A stretch of 64,000 bases of DNA from a bacterium (GTDB taxonomy: Bacteria; Myxococcota_A; Bradymonadia; Bradymonadales; Bradymonadaceae), in assembly GCA_030427705.1 (NCBI GenBank), contig JAUIBR010000001.1:124001-188000 (forward strand). The letters are read 5' to 3'. The position numbers were made by a program, and so were the translations under genes. Positions 1 to 8,712 of this stretch are shown here, one piece after another (position 1 is the first letter of the stretch; each line of letters starts with the position of its first letter). The notes under the pieces were generated by a model that worked only from the letters and a program-made list of their open reading frames with translations, did no database searches and had not been told where the DNA came from.

Positions 1-932
1 ATATAAGACTCGGTCGCTCGCTGCAGGTCCCCACGTTTGTGTGCAAAGCTAGGCGGATCGCAAACGACCACGTCAAACGGGGCCTTTCCGGCACCAAACT
101 GGTTGAGATAATCGAACACATCGGCGGCTTCAAAATCGTGCGCCGCAGCTGGGATCCCGTTCAACTCGAAGATACGTCGCGCATCTTTCAATGCGGGTTT
201 TGCCAGGTCTACTGTCGTAGTTTTCGCCGCGCCATTGCAGGCCGCAACGATCGAGAATCCACCATTGTAGCCGAACAAATTCAGCAATCGACGCCCTTGA
301 GACAGCTCAGCCAGGTGCTGTCGATTGGTCCGTTGGTCCAGGAAAAACCCGGTCTTCTGGCCATTAATCGGGTCCGCCAAGAATCGGACACCGTGCTCAA
401 GAAACTCAACCTCATCGAGCCCGCCTTCGAACCAGGTCGCCGCCGGATTGTCGCCTCGGTACAGCTCGGAACGACGAACAGCCACATGCTCAATCGGTAG
501 CACCTTCTTGATGATTCGCGCAGCCGGAGCCAGCCATCGCTCCGCCGCCAACCCATCGATCCGAAACACTGCGACGTTGTCATAGACGTCACAGGTAACC
601 CCTGGCGTTCGGTCGCCTTCGCCGTTCAACAGCCGAAATCCGGTTGTCTCGTGATTAGGGAATGGCTTGGCTTTCAGCGCCGCTTTGATGCGCTTTTCGA
701 GCAGCTGGTTGTTGACCTGCTCTTCCTCGTCCAACGTCCAGATGCGCACACGAATCGGTGATTCGGGCTCGTAGATGCCGCGGGCAATCCACTCCCAATC
801 TTGATTGAAGACATCCACGACGGTGCCGTCGCGCAAGTCGTCGTGCGCGTTGAGCGCATCCGCATACAACCAAGGATGGCCGCAGCGGATAACGTCATCG
901 AGATTCTGATTCAGTTGTACTGATGGCCGCAC
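1..932 (-). CDS. RlmI-like 23S rRNA (cytosine-5)-methyltransferase, 3' part missing at window edge
   Basis: The reading frame is open from a GTG at 932 to base 1, so the C-terminus lies outside the window. Seen: an N-terminal PUA-like segment with GHPWLYADAL, then NGEGDRTPG, the family signature GQKTGFFLDQR, the SAM-binding stretch LLNLFGYNGGFS, and the catalytic-type motif DPPSFA near the cut end. These in this order are typical of the RlmI/RlmK class of SAM-dependent methyltransferases, which modify 23S rRNA cytosines in the cytoplasm. The start is chosen because no other in-frame ATG, GTG or TTG lies between the upstream stop codon at 955-953 and GHPWL; the AGAAGG just before it is closer than usual for a ribosome site. 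It follows the large Cys-rich gene by 20 bases and is probably the last or next gene of that operon. Confidence 0.85.
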   Translation of the reverse strand, partial: MRPSVQLNQNLDDVIRCGHPWLYADALNAHDDLRDGTVVDVFNQDWEWIARGIYEPESPIRVRIWTLDEEEQVNNQLLEKRIKAALKAKPFPNHETTGFRLLNGEGDRTPGVTCDVYDNVAVFRIDGLAAERWLAPAARIIKKVLPIEHVAVRRSELYRGDNPAATWFEGGLDEVEFLEHGVRFLADPINGQKTGFFLDQRTNRQHLAELSQGRRLLNLFGYNGGFSIVAACNGAAKTTTVDLAKPALKDARRIFELNGIPAAAHDFEAADVFDYLNQFGAGKAPFDVVVCDPPSFAHKRGDLQRATESY

Positions 933-952
933 GACCTTCTCGCGCTCAAGGA

Positions 953-3900
953 CTAGGGCTGATAGGCGTCTGGCGTGGCCACTGGAGCGATAGGCGCTTG
1001 CTGATTGATGTTTCGCTCAATCAACAACGACGTGTCCGCGACCTGCCACAAGCTTGAATAGAAGCCATGGGCTCCATCGTAGTTGTCGCCGAGCCCAGCA
1101 ACCGTGCTGGTCGACCAGTTGCCGCCAGAGCGAATGGCCACGTTCAACGTGTGCAATGATGCATCGCCGTAGCTCACGACCACGTCGCCATTGGAATCGA
1201 CGCGAATCGTCGCATCTTCGCCAATCTCGGAGACGTAGTACTGCCCGACAAGGTCTCGCACACCCTCGACAACGATTTCCGTCGTTGCGTTGGTGACGTC
1301 TTGATAGACCAACGCTGGCTGCGTCACGTCCATGTAGACCAGGTGAAGATTGCCATTTCCATCAACAAAACCGGAGCCATATGGGCCGCTTGGTGCGCCC
1401 ACATATTGTGGCGCTCCCCAGGTGTCGTTTGCGTACTGCAACCAACCCACAGAACCCTGAATATTGTCGTAGAACGTCAACAACAGACCGTCTGGCGTGC
1501 GGCTAAGCTGGGTATGCAAACCGGTTGTCGCGGCGTACTGGCTTGTACCCGGCTCTTCCCAGATCGCCGTACAGGTACCATTCAAGCAGGCCGAGCCCGT
1601 TGGGCAATCCGCGCCGCAATCATCGGTTGGGCGCTCACATGTGCCTGAAGCGCCAAAGCACTCGTCGCGGCGGTCGCACTCGATTCCGCAAGGATTCGTC
1701 GAAGGTCCAGTCACAAGCGGTGTTGGGGTGACGGTCAAACCACTAACCGCCGCCGTCGGATCCAAAGTCGCGTGATTGAGACGGGCCTCGTAGGGTCCAC
1801 CACCAGCGTCCTGACGGTCCGAAAGGTAGACGAGATGAATCACGCCACCAACCAATTCAGCGTCTGTCCAGAAGCCGGAACCAGGGGTCGCATCGATGGT
1901 CGTAAACTCCCAAGAGTACTCAGGTCCGCCTGTGCCGCGGGCGTACTTTAGATTGTCGTTCTCTTCATCGCGGTAGAAGACGTGCAGGTTTCCACTGTCA
2001 TCGACGACGATGGATGTGTGCGTTCCGAGGTCATCACCTTTCGAGGAAATACCGCCGCGAGGGCCGGTCAATGCGCCTGCAATCGTGCCGGTCGAAGGAA
2101 CGCCGTCGACCCAGTGATAGGTCGGTTCAAGGCTTGCGTCGTAGATCGCCACGACGAGGTCTTCATAGGTTGAGTTGTAGCCTGCAGACGCGATTACACC
2201 CGCGTTTTGGTAGACGTCCAAGTACTGCGCCATCAATCCAATTGGGAGCGGCGGCAATTCAACACAACCGCAAGTTCCTTCGGTGGTTTCACACGTCTGC
2301 TCGTCGCCCGTCGGCGGGTCTTGAATTGCTGGCTCAAAACCCGGCTCGCAAACCTGGTCGGAGCACGGGTTGGGCAGATTCTCGCATGAGTTGCTGTTGT
2401 GGCAGCAAAACTCGTCTTCTTCGCAGCCACCTTCACAGGCCGTCACGCAGGTGCATTCGCCGTCCGAGCATTGGCCGATTTCGGTGTCCGAGCACGAGCC
2501 TGCGCAAAGCAATGCACAATCGTCAACGCACTGATTGTCCTCGCAGATTTTGCCAGCGGAACAGTCGTCGTTGCCTACACAGCCAGGCACACACTCTTTG
2601 TCTTCGTTGCAGTAGGTATTCGACGGACAGTCACACGTGGTGCCCACTTCGTCTTCGTCACAGCTACATCCAGAAACCATGATGAACCCTGCAAGTAGCC
2701 ATGCGGGGTTGATGCGGCGTCGCCGGAGACCGAAGATTCCCAGAAGCACCAGCAGACCTAACCAACCCGTGGGTTGCGAACCGGTGGTCGCACAGCCGGA
2801 CTTCGGCTCAGTCGTGCCCGTCTTTACAGGGCCATCTTGCAATGCCATCGCCGTGCGAATCATTTGCGTGTGTTCGCCAATATTGCCTGCACGGTCGCGT
2901 GATTCCACATCGACGCGAATCAACTCAGGCAGCTGGGCTGGAGCGGGGATCGCTGACTCGCCCCATGTTGTCCAAGCGCCATCAAGGCCCTCGCCAACGA
3001 TGCGGAATCGATGCTGAAGCTGATGGTCTTTGTCGACCATATCGTAGACTTCCGCCTTGATTTGGTGGTCCTTCAGGCGAACGTCTTCCACTTGAGGCTT
3101 GTCCCAATCGATCATGACTTTTGTGACGATTGGCATCGTGGTGGTTTCTGGAGCACCTCGCAGGCGCGCCTTGACCTCGATGGTGTGCTCACCCGGAATC
3201 AACAGAACTGGATCCTCGATTCGGAGCGTATCGGTGACCTCGAACAAGCCCCACCAACCGTCGTCAACACGGTAGGCATACTCGATGTCGGCCTCATGAT
3301 CTGGCACCGACATGATGGGGAACATATCGAGCTCGACATTTGGCTTCACAACACCGGATGGGAAGTGGCCGAAGTCCACACGCTGCTCCGAGATTCCTGT
3401 ATGCAGTCCAACAAGGTTGGTCATCTGAGCCGCACGCAGACTGGCGTAAAGCGCGATCATTTCGTTGTTGTCGACGCTGGTGATATCACCTTCCTGGAAG
3501 TCGAACTCGAGACCGAAGAGTTCGGGAAGCTCAATCGGGTCAGAAACGCTTCCCAGCAACGATGGCAGCGCGGTGCCAATCAAGGACGGCAGAATATCGA
3601 TCAAAGCCGCCTGGTCTTCCTCAGCAACCATGCCCGCCTCTTGAACACGGATGTTCTGTAGCGCATTGCTGATGTCGCCGATAACCGGAACAATCTGGCC
3701 CATGCCGTCAGGAACAATCGCGACAGGCACGACAATGTCTCCACGCAGCGTGAACACGCGGGTGAAGCGGTCCTGCGTGAAGAAATACATGTGGATATCA
3801 AGATCCTTCCAGTCGATGGTCATCAACGGGTCGTTCACGGTATAGGACCCGCCATTCTCGGTCACCGTGTTCGCCCCGAGCAGCACGTCTGGCGGAACCT

Positions 3901-5236
3901 GCGGCGTAATCTTGATGTAAAGCGCAGCGTCGTTTCGTGCGACAGTCTTGATGCTTGGCGCAAAGATGCTGATGGCGCCTGCGGATAGGTTGAATGAATC
4001 GCCAATCGAGCTTTGGTCGACACGCAGACAGGTTGCACCACTCGCCCACGTTGACCACAGCATGTGCTGAATTGCCTTGCGATGATAGCCGATGCCAAAC
4101 ATGAACGGTTGGCCGTTGGGTTTGGTATTGCCCACGATGGACTGAGACAACGGAATGGTGAGGTAATCTGGGCGCTTGCCGGGGTCAACGGGAGCGCAAC
4201 GTTCGATCTTATTCGGTTGATAGCCGCTGCGCATGCCGATCGTAATGCCGTCATTCACCGATGCGTGGTCGGCGGCTTTCACCATCAGGTCCAATGCTGC
4301 GTCGGGATGCTCCGTGAAATCTGCCAGCGCTTCGCCTAGGAGCATGCGACCTTCGATCCCAAGTGGAATCGGCACACACTCACCATTCGGGAATTCGCAG
4401 ATGTCGTCGCCCGCGCAGGTCGAACCTGCTGGGCACGCCGCCATATCACAAGCGGTGCAAAGATTCTGACGTTCCAAATCGGCGATGGTATCGCCAAGCA
4501 ATGGCCCCACAGCCCCTTGAAGGAGTTGATTAACCAGGTTCAATGCGGTCAGGAAGTTGGTCGCTCCACACGCGAGAATCTGGCCGATATTGCCGGAATC
4601 AGCGGGTTCGACATCGATATCAACGTCGCTGAGGTCCAAATCGACATCACCCAACTCGATCTTCACGTCGCGTGTTGGGCTGTTCATATCGACGACAAAC
4701 GAGATCGGAACGGAACCACCGATGGTAGCGGGGTTGTTTCCGTTTGCATTCGACTTCAAAACAACGCGGCAATCCGCGCCAAGCACGCGGAGCGGAAGAC
4801 GCTCATCAAGACCACCAACGGTCACGTCCACCTGCAGGGTGTTCGGTGGTTGTGGAGTCAACGTCGCATCATCGATCGTCAACGTGAGGTCACAGCCCGT
4901 CTCGCCAGTTGAACACTGGTCCGCGTAACACGCATTGATGGTTCCGCTCTGCTCGGGAACACAGAACGCGAGACCACCCGGCACAGCGCCCTCGACCAGC
5001 GGCCCAATATTGGTTTCGAGGAAATCCAGGCCCGTTGGGGTCACACGAATCTGACCAGATTGTTGGACAGTCTCGTTGTAGAGCGTCGGTGGATACGGGG
5101 TGTTCTCAAAACCGCCACAGCCGCAGCCGTCGCAGCCTCCATCGCATGCCATACTGAAGAACACGGCGATGAACGCAAACTTGAAAACGTTGCGGCTGAT
5201 GCCAAACCCGAACCAATCCCTTGTGCGATTGCTCAT
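953..5236 (-). CDS. Giant Cys-rich exported protein: MYXO-CTERM-type half fused in frame to a lipoprotein-like half
   Basis: A 1,427-residue protein of unknown function. It starts with a charged end and hydrophobic segment ending FSMAC, then a Cys/Gly-rich patch, a long beta-rich region with a Cys cluster (CTACDMAACPAG), and a late Ig-like stretch. Residues ~820-841 read GWLGLLVLLGIFGLRRRR, a MYXO-CTERM-type sorting tail that normally ends a protein. Here the frame continues without a stop into WLLAGFIMVSGC (lipobox Cys 857), then a second Cys-rich region and propeller-like repeats such as DDSGNLHVFY and DGNGNLHLVY. A GTG at 2749 (residue 830) could start the second half separately. GAGGAAG precedes the ATG at a good distance. 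It lies 10 bases after cca. Either this is a true fusion, two genes with a lost stop, or two overlapping products; the sequence alone cannot tell. Confidence 0.8.
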   Translation of the reverse strand: MSNRTRDWFGFGISRNVFKFAFIAVFFSMACDGGCDGCGCGGFENTPYPPTLYNETVQQSGQIRVTPTGLDFLETNIGPLVEGAVPGGLAFCVPEQSGTINACYADQCSTGETGCDLTLTIDDATLTPQPPNTLQVDVTVGGLDERLPLRVLGADCRVVLKSNANGNNPATIGGSVPISFVVDMNSPTRDVKIELGDVDLDLSDVDIDVEPADSGNIGQILACGATNFLTALNLVNQLLQGAVGPLLGDTIADLERQNLCTACDMAACPAGSTCAGDDICEFPNGECVPIPLGIEGRMLLGEALADFTEHPDAALDLMVKAADHASVNDGITIGMRSGYQPNKIERCAPVDPGKRPDYLTIPLSQSIVGNTKPNGQPFMFGIGYHRKAIQHMLWSTWASGATCLRVDQSSIGDSFNLSAGAISIFAPSIKTVARNDAALYIKITPQVPPDVLLGANTVTENGGSYTVNDPLMTIDWKDLDIHMYFFTQDRFTRVFTLRGDIVVPVAIVPDGMGQIVPVIGDISNALQNIRVQEAGMVAEEDQAALIDILPSLIGTALPSLLGSVSDPIELPELFGLEFDFQEGDITSVDNNEMIALYASLRAAQMTNLVGLHTGISEQRVDFGHFPSGVVKPNVELDMFPIMSVPDHEADIEYAYRVDDGWWGLFEVTDTLRIEDPVLLIPGEHTIEVKARLRGAPETTTMPIVTKVMIDWDKPQVEDVRLKDHQIKAEVYDMVDKDHQLQHRFRIVGEGLDGAWTTWGESAIPAPAQLPELIRVDVESRDRAGNIGEHTQMIRTAMALQDGPVKTGTTEPKSGCATTGSQPTGWLGLLVLLGIFGLRRRRINPAWLLAGFIMVSGCSCDEDEVGTTCDCPSNTYCNEDKECVPGCVGNDDCSAGKICEDNQCVDDCALLCAGSCSDTEIGQCSDGECTCVTACEGGCEEDEFCCHNSNSCENLPNPCSDQVCEPGFEPAIQDPPTGDEQTCETTEGTCGCVELPPLPIGLMAQYLDVYQNAGVIASAGYNSTYEDLVVAIYDASLEPTYHWVDGVPSTGTIAGALTGPRGGISSKGDDLGTHTSIVVDDSGNLHVFYRDEENDNLKYARGTGGPEYSWEFTTIDATPGSGFWTDAELVGGVIHLVYLSDRQDAGGGPYEARLNHATLDPTAAVSGLTVTPTPLVTGPSTNPCGIECDRRDECFGASGTCERPTDDCGADCPTGSACLNGTCTAIWEEPGTSQYAATTGLHTQLSRTPDGLLLTFYDNIQGSVGWLQYANDTWGAPQYVGAPSGPYGSGFVDGNGNLHLVYMDVTQPALVYQDVTNATTEIVVEGVRDLVGQYYVSEIGEDATIRVDSNGDVVVSYGDASLHTLNVAIRSGGNWSTSTVAGLGDNYDGAHGFYSSLWQVADTSLLIERNINQQAPIAPVATPDAYQP

Positions 5237-5246
5237 CGCTTCCTCG

Positions 5247-6635
5247 TTACTGTTCGCCTTCTGCTACGAGCGCTTCAGGCGGATTGTTTTTCAAATAATC
5301 TAAGTAAAACGCCAGAGGCTCGCCGCTTCTGAGGCGACCCTCGATAATCTCTTCTTCCAGATGACCTTTGATTTCCCCAACGACCGGCCCCGGTCGCAGG
5401 TCAAAAGCCTTCATTATCTCTTTGCCAATTCCGCTAGGAAGCGCGGGGCGCAGTTGAGCCTCGGCCTCAAGAACAGCAATCCGCTCCTCCAACTCATCCA
5501 TGCGTTGAAGTGCAGCTGCCCGTTTCTCGGGAAACTTCGTCGTTAAATCGGCGCGCGCAAACGCTAGCATTAAATGGGTGTAGGGGTCCATCTCTCGCAC
5601 AAAACGGCGTACTGCTGCGTCCGTCCACTCGTCGGTGTACTGCGAAACACGACCGTGATTCTCAATAATGAACCGGACTTCCGCCGCGGTTTGGTTGTCG
5701 AACGTGAATCGTCGGCCAATACCTTCGAAGAGCATCGCGCCCTGTTTTTCGTGCTTGTGGAAGGTCACCTTCTGGTCATCGACCACGCGTGTCCACGCCT
5801 TACCCATGTCGTGCAGAAGTGCCGCCCATCGTAGGCTATCTTCCTTTGGCGTCTGTTCGATGACCTGCAGAGTGTGCGTCCAAATATCCTTATGGTGCAC
5901 CGGGCTCGACTCATGAAGCCCAACAAGCGCGCTGACTTCCGGCAGGATGATGCCCAAAATGCGGACCTCATGCAGGAAGTTCAAAGCATCCGCAACGTGA
6001 TCGCCTTTGAGGAGCTTCGTCATCTCCTGGAGCCAACGCTCCCGGCTGATGTCCAAAATGCAATCAGCCCGACCGAACGCTGCCTTGTGCAGCTCTTCGT
6101 CGACTTCAAACCCAAGGCGGGACTTGAATCTGCCAATCCTCAAGATGCGGAGCGGGTCCTCAGCAAGGGTTTCGTAAGGGTCCCCAACCACGCGTAGAAT
6201 GCCGCGTTCAAGGTCTCCGAGACCGTCATACGGATCGACGAATTGGCTGTCTTTATCCAACGCAATGGAGTTGATCGAGAAATCACGACGGCCCAGATCC
6301 TGGTCAATCGTGTCTCCGAACTTCACGACGGGATGGCGGCTTCCGCGCCGGTAGTACTCGGCCGAACGGTAGGTCGTGACCTGCACATCTTTGGGGAATC
6401 CAGGTCCTTCGCCTTTGAGAACCGCACCGACGGTGCCGAACTCAAATCCCATATCGTAGGTCTGAAAACGGTTGTCCTTCAGAATCTTCAGGGACTCGGC
6501 AGGACGAGCATTGGTACAGAAATCGAGGTCGTCGAGCTCTTCGTAGGTTGCACCTAACGCAATGTCTCGAACTGCCCCTCCAACCAAAAAGAGTTCCTTT
6601 CCGGCATTATGGAATGCTTCAAATAACCGCTTCAT
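5247..6635 (-). CDS. cca: CCA tRNA nucleotidyltransferase / poly(A) polymerase family with HD domain
   Basis: A 462-residue class II nucleotidyltransferase. Near the N-terminus are the nucleotide-binding LVGGAVRD and the acidic DDLDF that ligate metal, followed by RRDFSINSIA and the RNA-binding EDPLRILR segment. Around the middle an HD phosphohydrolase domain is visible (HKDIWTHTLQV, LLHDMGKA). Members add or repair the CCA end of tRNA, or polyadenylate RNA; the HD domain and general layout favour the bacterial CCA-adding/poly(A) group without deciding between them. The ATG at 6635 directly precedes the conserved start. It is the first gene of the minus operon leading to the giant Cys-rich gene, and its upstream region holds repeat array 6697-7139. 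Confidence 0.9.
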   Translation of the reverse strand: MKRLFEAFHNAGKELFLVGGAVRDIALGATYEELDDLDFCTNARPAESLKILKDNRFQTYDMGFEFGTVGAVLKGEGPGFPKDVQVTTYRSAEYYRRGSRHPVVKFGDTIDQDLGRRDFSINSIALDKDSQFVDPYDGLGDLERGILRVVGDPYETLAEDPLRILRIGRFKSRLGFEVDEELHKAAFGRADCILDISRERWLQEMTKLLKGDHVADALNFLHEVRILGIILPEVSALVGLHESSPVHHKDIWTHTLQVIEQTPKEDSLRWAALLHDMGKAWTRVVDDQKVTFHKHEKQGAMLFEGIGRRFTFDNQTAAEVRFIIENHGRVSQYTDEWTDAAVRRFVREMDPYTHLMLAFARADLTTKFPEKRAAALQRMDELEERIAVLEAEAQLRPALPSGIGKEIMKAFDLRPGPVVGEIKGHLEEEIIEGRLRSGEPLAFYLDYLKNNPPEALVAEGEQ

Positions 6636-6696
6636 CAGACGTGCTCGGGATAGAACCGGGGAGTTCTATAATTTTCGCACTTCTGTTGCAAGCGGG

Positions 6697-7139
6697 GGTT
6701 CCCTTTGGTCACCGATATGGTTAACTGCGCGCGGCTTCGCCGTGCTCGTTGACAAGTCTGTAGTTCTTCAACTCCACGGACTGACGTCCGTTCCGTTTTG
6801 AACAACTACAGTCGTGTTCGCTGGCGCTCACCGATTTGGTTCGGCTTTGCCTCACCGGTTTGGTTCGCTGGCGCTCACCGATTTGGTTCGGCTTTGCCTC
6901 ACCGGGTTGGTTCGCTGGCGCTCACCGATATGGTTCGCTGGCGCTCACCGATGTGGTTCGCTGGCGCTCACCGATTTGGTTCGCTGGCGCTCACCGGTAT
7001 GGTTCCCTTTGGTCACCGATTTGGTTCGGCTTTGCCTCACCGGGTTGGTTCGCTGCGCTCACCGATTTGGTTCGGCTTTGCCTCACCGATTTGGTTCGCT
7101 GGCGCTCACCGATATGGTTCGCTGGCGCTCACCGATTTA
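6697..7139 (+). repeat. Word-and-hairpin array, E1 family (15 units)
   Basis: Fifteen copies of the word CTCACCGATTTGGTTCG with one- or two-base variants, period ~23. Between copies sit short self-complementary inserts: GGC-TTT-GCC, GC-TGC-GC, and CGCTGGCG. One unit (6697-6721) is separated from the other fourteen (from ~6817) by a core that itself folds (see 6758-6811). The array ends inside the stop codon of the lipoprotein gene at 7137. Open frames across it on the plus strand only translate the repeat with frame rotation and are not genes. The same word appears inverted at 8523-8712, on the other side of the lipoprotein gene. No gene lies between 6636 and 7136. Confidence 0.95.
6758..6811. 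other. Nested inverted repeat in the core of the 6697-7139 array
   Basis: CTGTAGTTCTTCAA at 6758-6771 pairs with TTGAACAACTACAG at 6798-6811 (13 of 14 positions). Inside it ACGGAC (6776-6781) and GTCCGT (6786-6791) pair perfectly around TGAC. Together they can form a 54-base hairpin or cruciform. It sits upstream of cca, so a regulatory role for that gene is possible but not shown. Confidence 0.8.
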
Positions 7140-8318
7140 GTTGAAGGAGCCAACGTCTACCAGCGAGCCGTCGAGGCGATAGACACCGAACCACACCATG
7201 TCCGAGCCTGGGAACGTGACATCGGGGTGCGTGAAGATGCGATGATCGTCGAGGTCGAAACCGGTTGGGTTGTCATCCTCGTCTTTGACTTCTTCAATGT
7301 CTGCGGAGTCCACAGAAACCAACGCTTGGGGCCGGGTGTTTCCACCCGATCCAACGATGTCGGCTTCGTGCACGCGGTAGTGCGCGATGATGGCCGATCG
7401 CAAATCCGATGCATAGCGTTGAATCCAATCCGCGGTGTTATCTTCGGGAATCTCGGCAAGACATGGACTCACCTCGATTGCGGAGCCGCAGCTGGCCAAA
7501 TCGTCATTCTCAACATCGAACTTCCCAAGACACTCGCGAACCTTCGATGTGCATGCGGGAACCGGCCAGACCTCAGAGGGGTCTTCGTTAGTGACGCCCA
7601 GTTTCGTGACCGACATCACGATTGGCGACCATCGCCGATATCGCGTTCCATCCTTGGTTTCTGCGACGATATCCAGCGCGTCTTCGGTTGGGTGAGCCGC
7701 CCAGGCCAAAGCCCCGGCGTACCAATCGAAGTTCCAATGGGTTTCGGAAACTTGATAGGCAATGGGTTCTGAATCGTCGTCGTTCCAACCTTGGACCCAC
7801 TCAGCGTCGGCCGGTGCGGTGACGCGCCCGCGGAAGAAGCGGTCGCGTCCAACCATGACAGGTTCTATATTTTTCCAGGGGTAGACCTTCGACGAACCGG
7901 TGGTGTTCTCGAATCGAGCACGGGCAACCATCATGACCGTGAAGTTCTTTCCAGTCGTCGTCGTGATGTCAATCAAGAGCGGATACTCGCCGAGATTGTC
8001 CTCAAAAGCCTTCGTGTCCATCTTGATCTCAAACTTCCGGGCGCTGACCGCTTTGGCGTTGGCCTTACGACCATTCACGGTTGCGGAAATTTCCGAAATC
8101 GAGTGGCTAACTCGTCCTTCGAACAACCAATCCGAGCTCGGTGAAATCACCGGCTCCGCCCAAACGGTCATCCCATCTGCCCGAACACGAAGTTGAGCAA
8201 GACTATCTGCCGGCGCATCGGCGAGGTCGACGGTGTCCGTTTCCGGATTTGTGTCTTCGACAGTGCCGCCACAAGCGGTCAGTAGAAGGGCTAGCGCGGC
8301 AAGGTTTCTGAACTTCAT
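7137..8318 (-). CDS. Predicted lipoprotein of unknown function, array-bounded
   Basis: A 393-residue protein beginning MKFRNLAALALLLTACGG, a classic lipoprotein signal with lipobox Cys 16, followed by an acidic Asp/Thr/Pro linker. The rest is beta-rich with several Trp-rich segments (WNFDWYAGALAWAA) and no motif I recognise. The ATG at 8318 is preferred over an upstream one because GGAG lies about eight bases before it and the signal peptide starts there. Its stop codon is embedded in the end of the repeat array at 6697-7139, and the upstream side (8454-8712) carries the same repeat word inverted, so the gene stands alone between two arrays of one family. Confidence 0.85.
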   Translation of the reverse strand: MKFRNLAALALLLTACGGTVEDTNPETDTVDLADAPADSLAQLRVRADGMTVWAEPVISPSSDWLFEGRVSHSISEISATVNGRKANAKAVSARKFEIKMDTKAFEDNLGEYPLLIDITTTTGKNFTVMMVARARFENTTGSSKVYPWKNIEPVMVGRDRFFRGRVTAPADAEWVQGWNDDDSEPIAYQVSETHWNFDWYAGALAWAAHPTEDALDIVAETKDGTRYRRWSPIVMSVTKLGVTNEDPSEVWPVPACTSKVRECLGKFDVENDDLASCGSAIEVSPCLAEIPEDNTADWIQRYASDLRSAIIAHYRVHEADIVGSGGNTRPQALVSVDSADIEEVKDEDDNPTGFDLDDHRIFTHPDVTFPGSDMVWFGVYRLDGSLVDVGSFN

Positions 8319-8453
8319 CTCAAGTCTCCAAAAATACGCGGAGCACTTATGCGACAATCGTGCCAGCCCCAAGCCCCCGTTCAGCCAGTAAACTCGGTTG
8401 GTTCACCGAAAGGCCGACCCGCCACCGGAAGGAGAATTAGCCACCCCGTTTAA

Positions 8454-8712
8454 CGCTTCGCTGGCGTCGCCCTTTGGGCTGGCGTCGCACTTCGTGCTGG
8501 CGTCGCTTCGCTGAGTCAGTCTGTCGGTGAGCCAAAGGCGAACCAAATCGGTGAGCCAAAGGCGAACCAAATCGGTGAGCCAAAGGCGAACCAAATCGGT
8601 GAGCCAAAGGCGAACCAAATCGGTGAGCCAAAGGCGAACCAAATCGGTGAGCCAAAGGCGAACCAAATCGGTGAGCGCCAGCGAACCAAATCGGTGAGCC
8701 AAAGGCGAACCC
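8454..8712 (-). repeat. Word-and-hairpin array, E2 units followed by eight E1 units (inverted)
   Basis: At 8454-8512 the word CTGGCGTC alternates with GC-TTC-GC, GCCC-TTT-GGGC, GCAC-TTC-GTGC and GC-TTC-GC again: three different stems, each perfectly paired. From 8523 to 8712 there are eight E1 words in inverted orientation with period 24, mostly with the insert GCC-TTT-GGC (one has CGCTGGCG). The array ends two bases before the stop codon of the antiporter-ATPase gene (8713). Read from that gene the E1 words run forward. The 8319-8453 stretch upstream of the lipoprotein start shows only a partial unit near 8393-8425 and no gene. Confidence 0.95.

Noticed and set aside
6798-7772. Long plus-strand open frame of repeating Arg/Trp/Ser-Pro units over the E1 array
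   Set aside because: It is a translation of the DNA repeat with frame rotation (period 23) and then runs antisense through the lipoprotein gene; no ribosome site or signal.
8403-8702. Minus-strand repeat protein of eight-residue units
   Set aside because: Period-24 E1 array read in frame; not a gene.
6697-8712. CRISPR array
   Set aside because: Spacers are short, self-complementary and similar to one another, units are ~23-24 bases and no cas gene is present.
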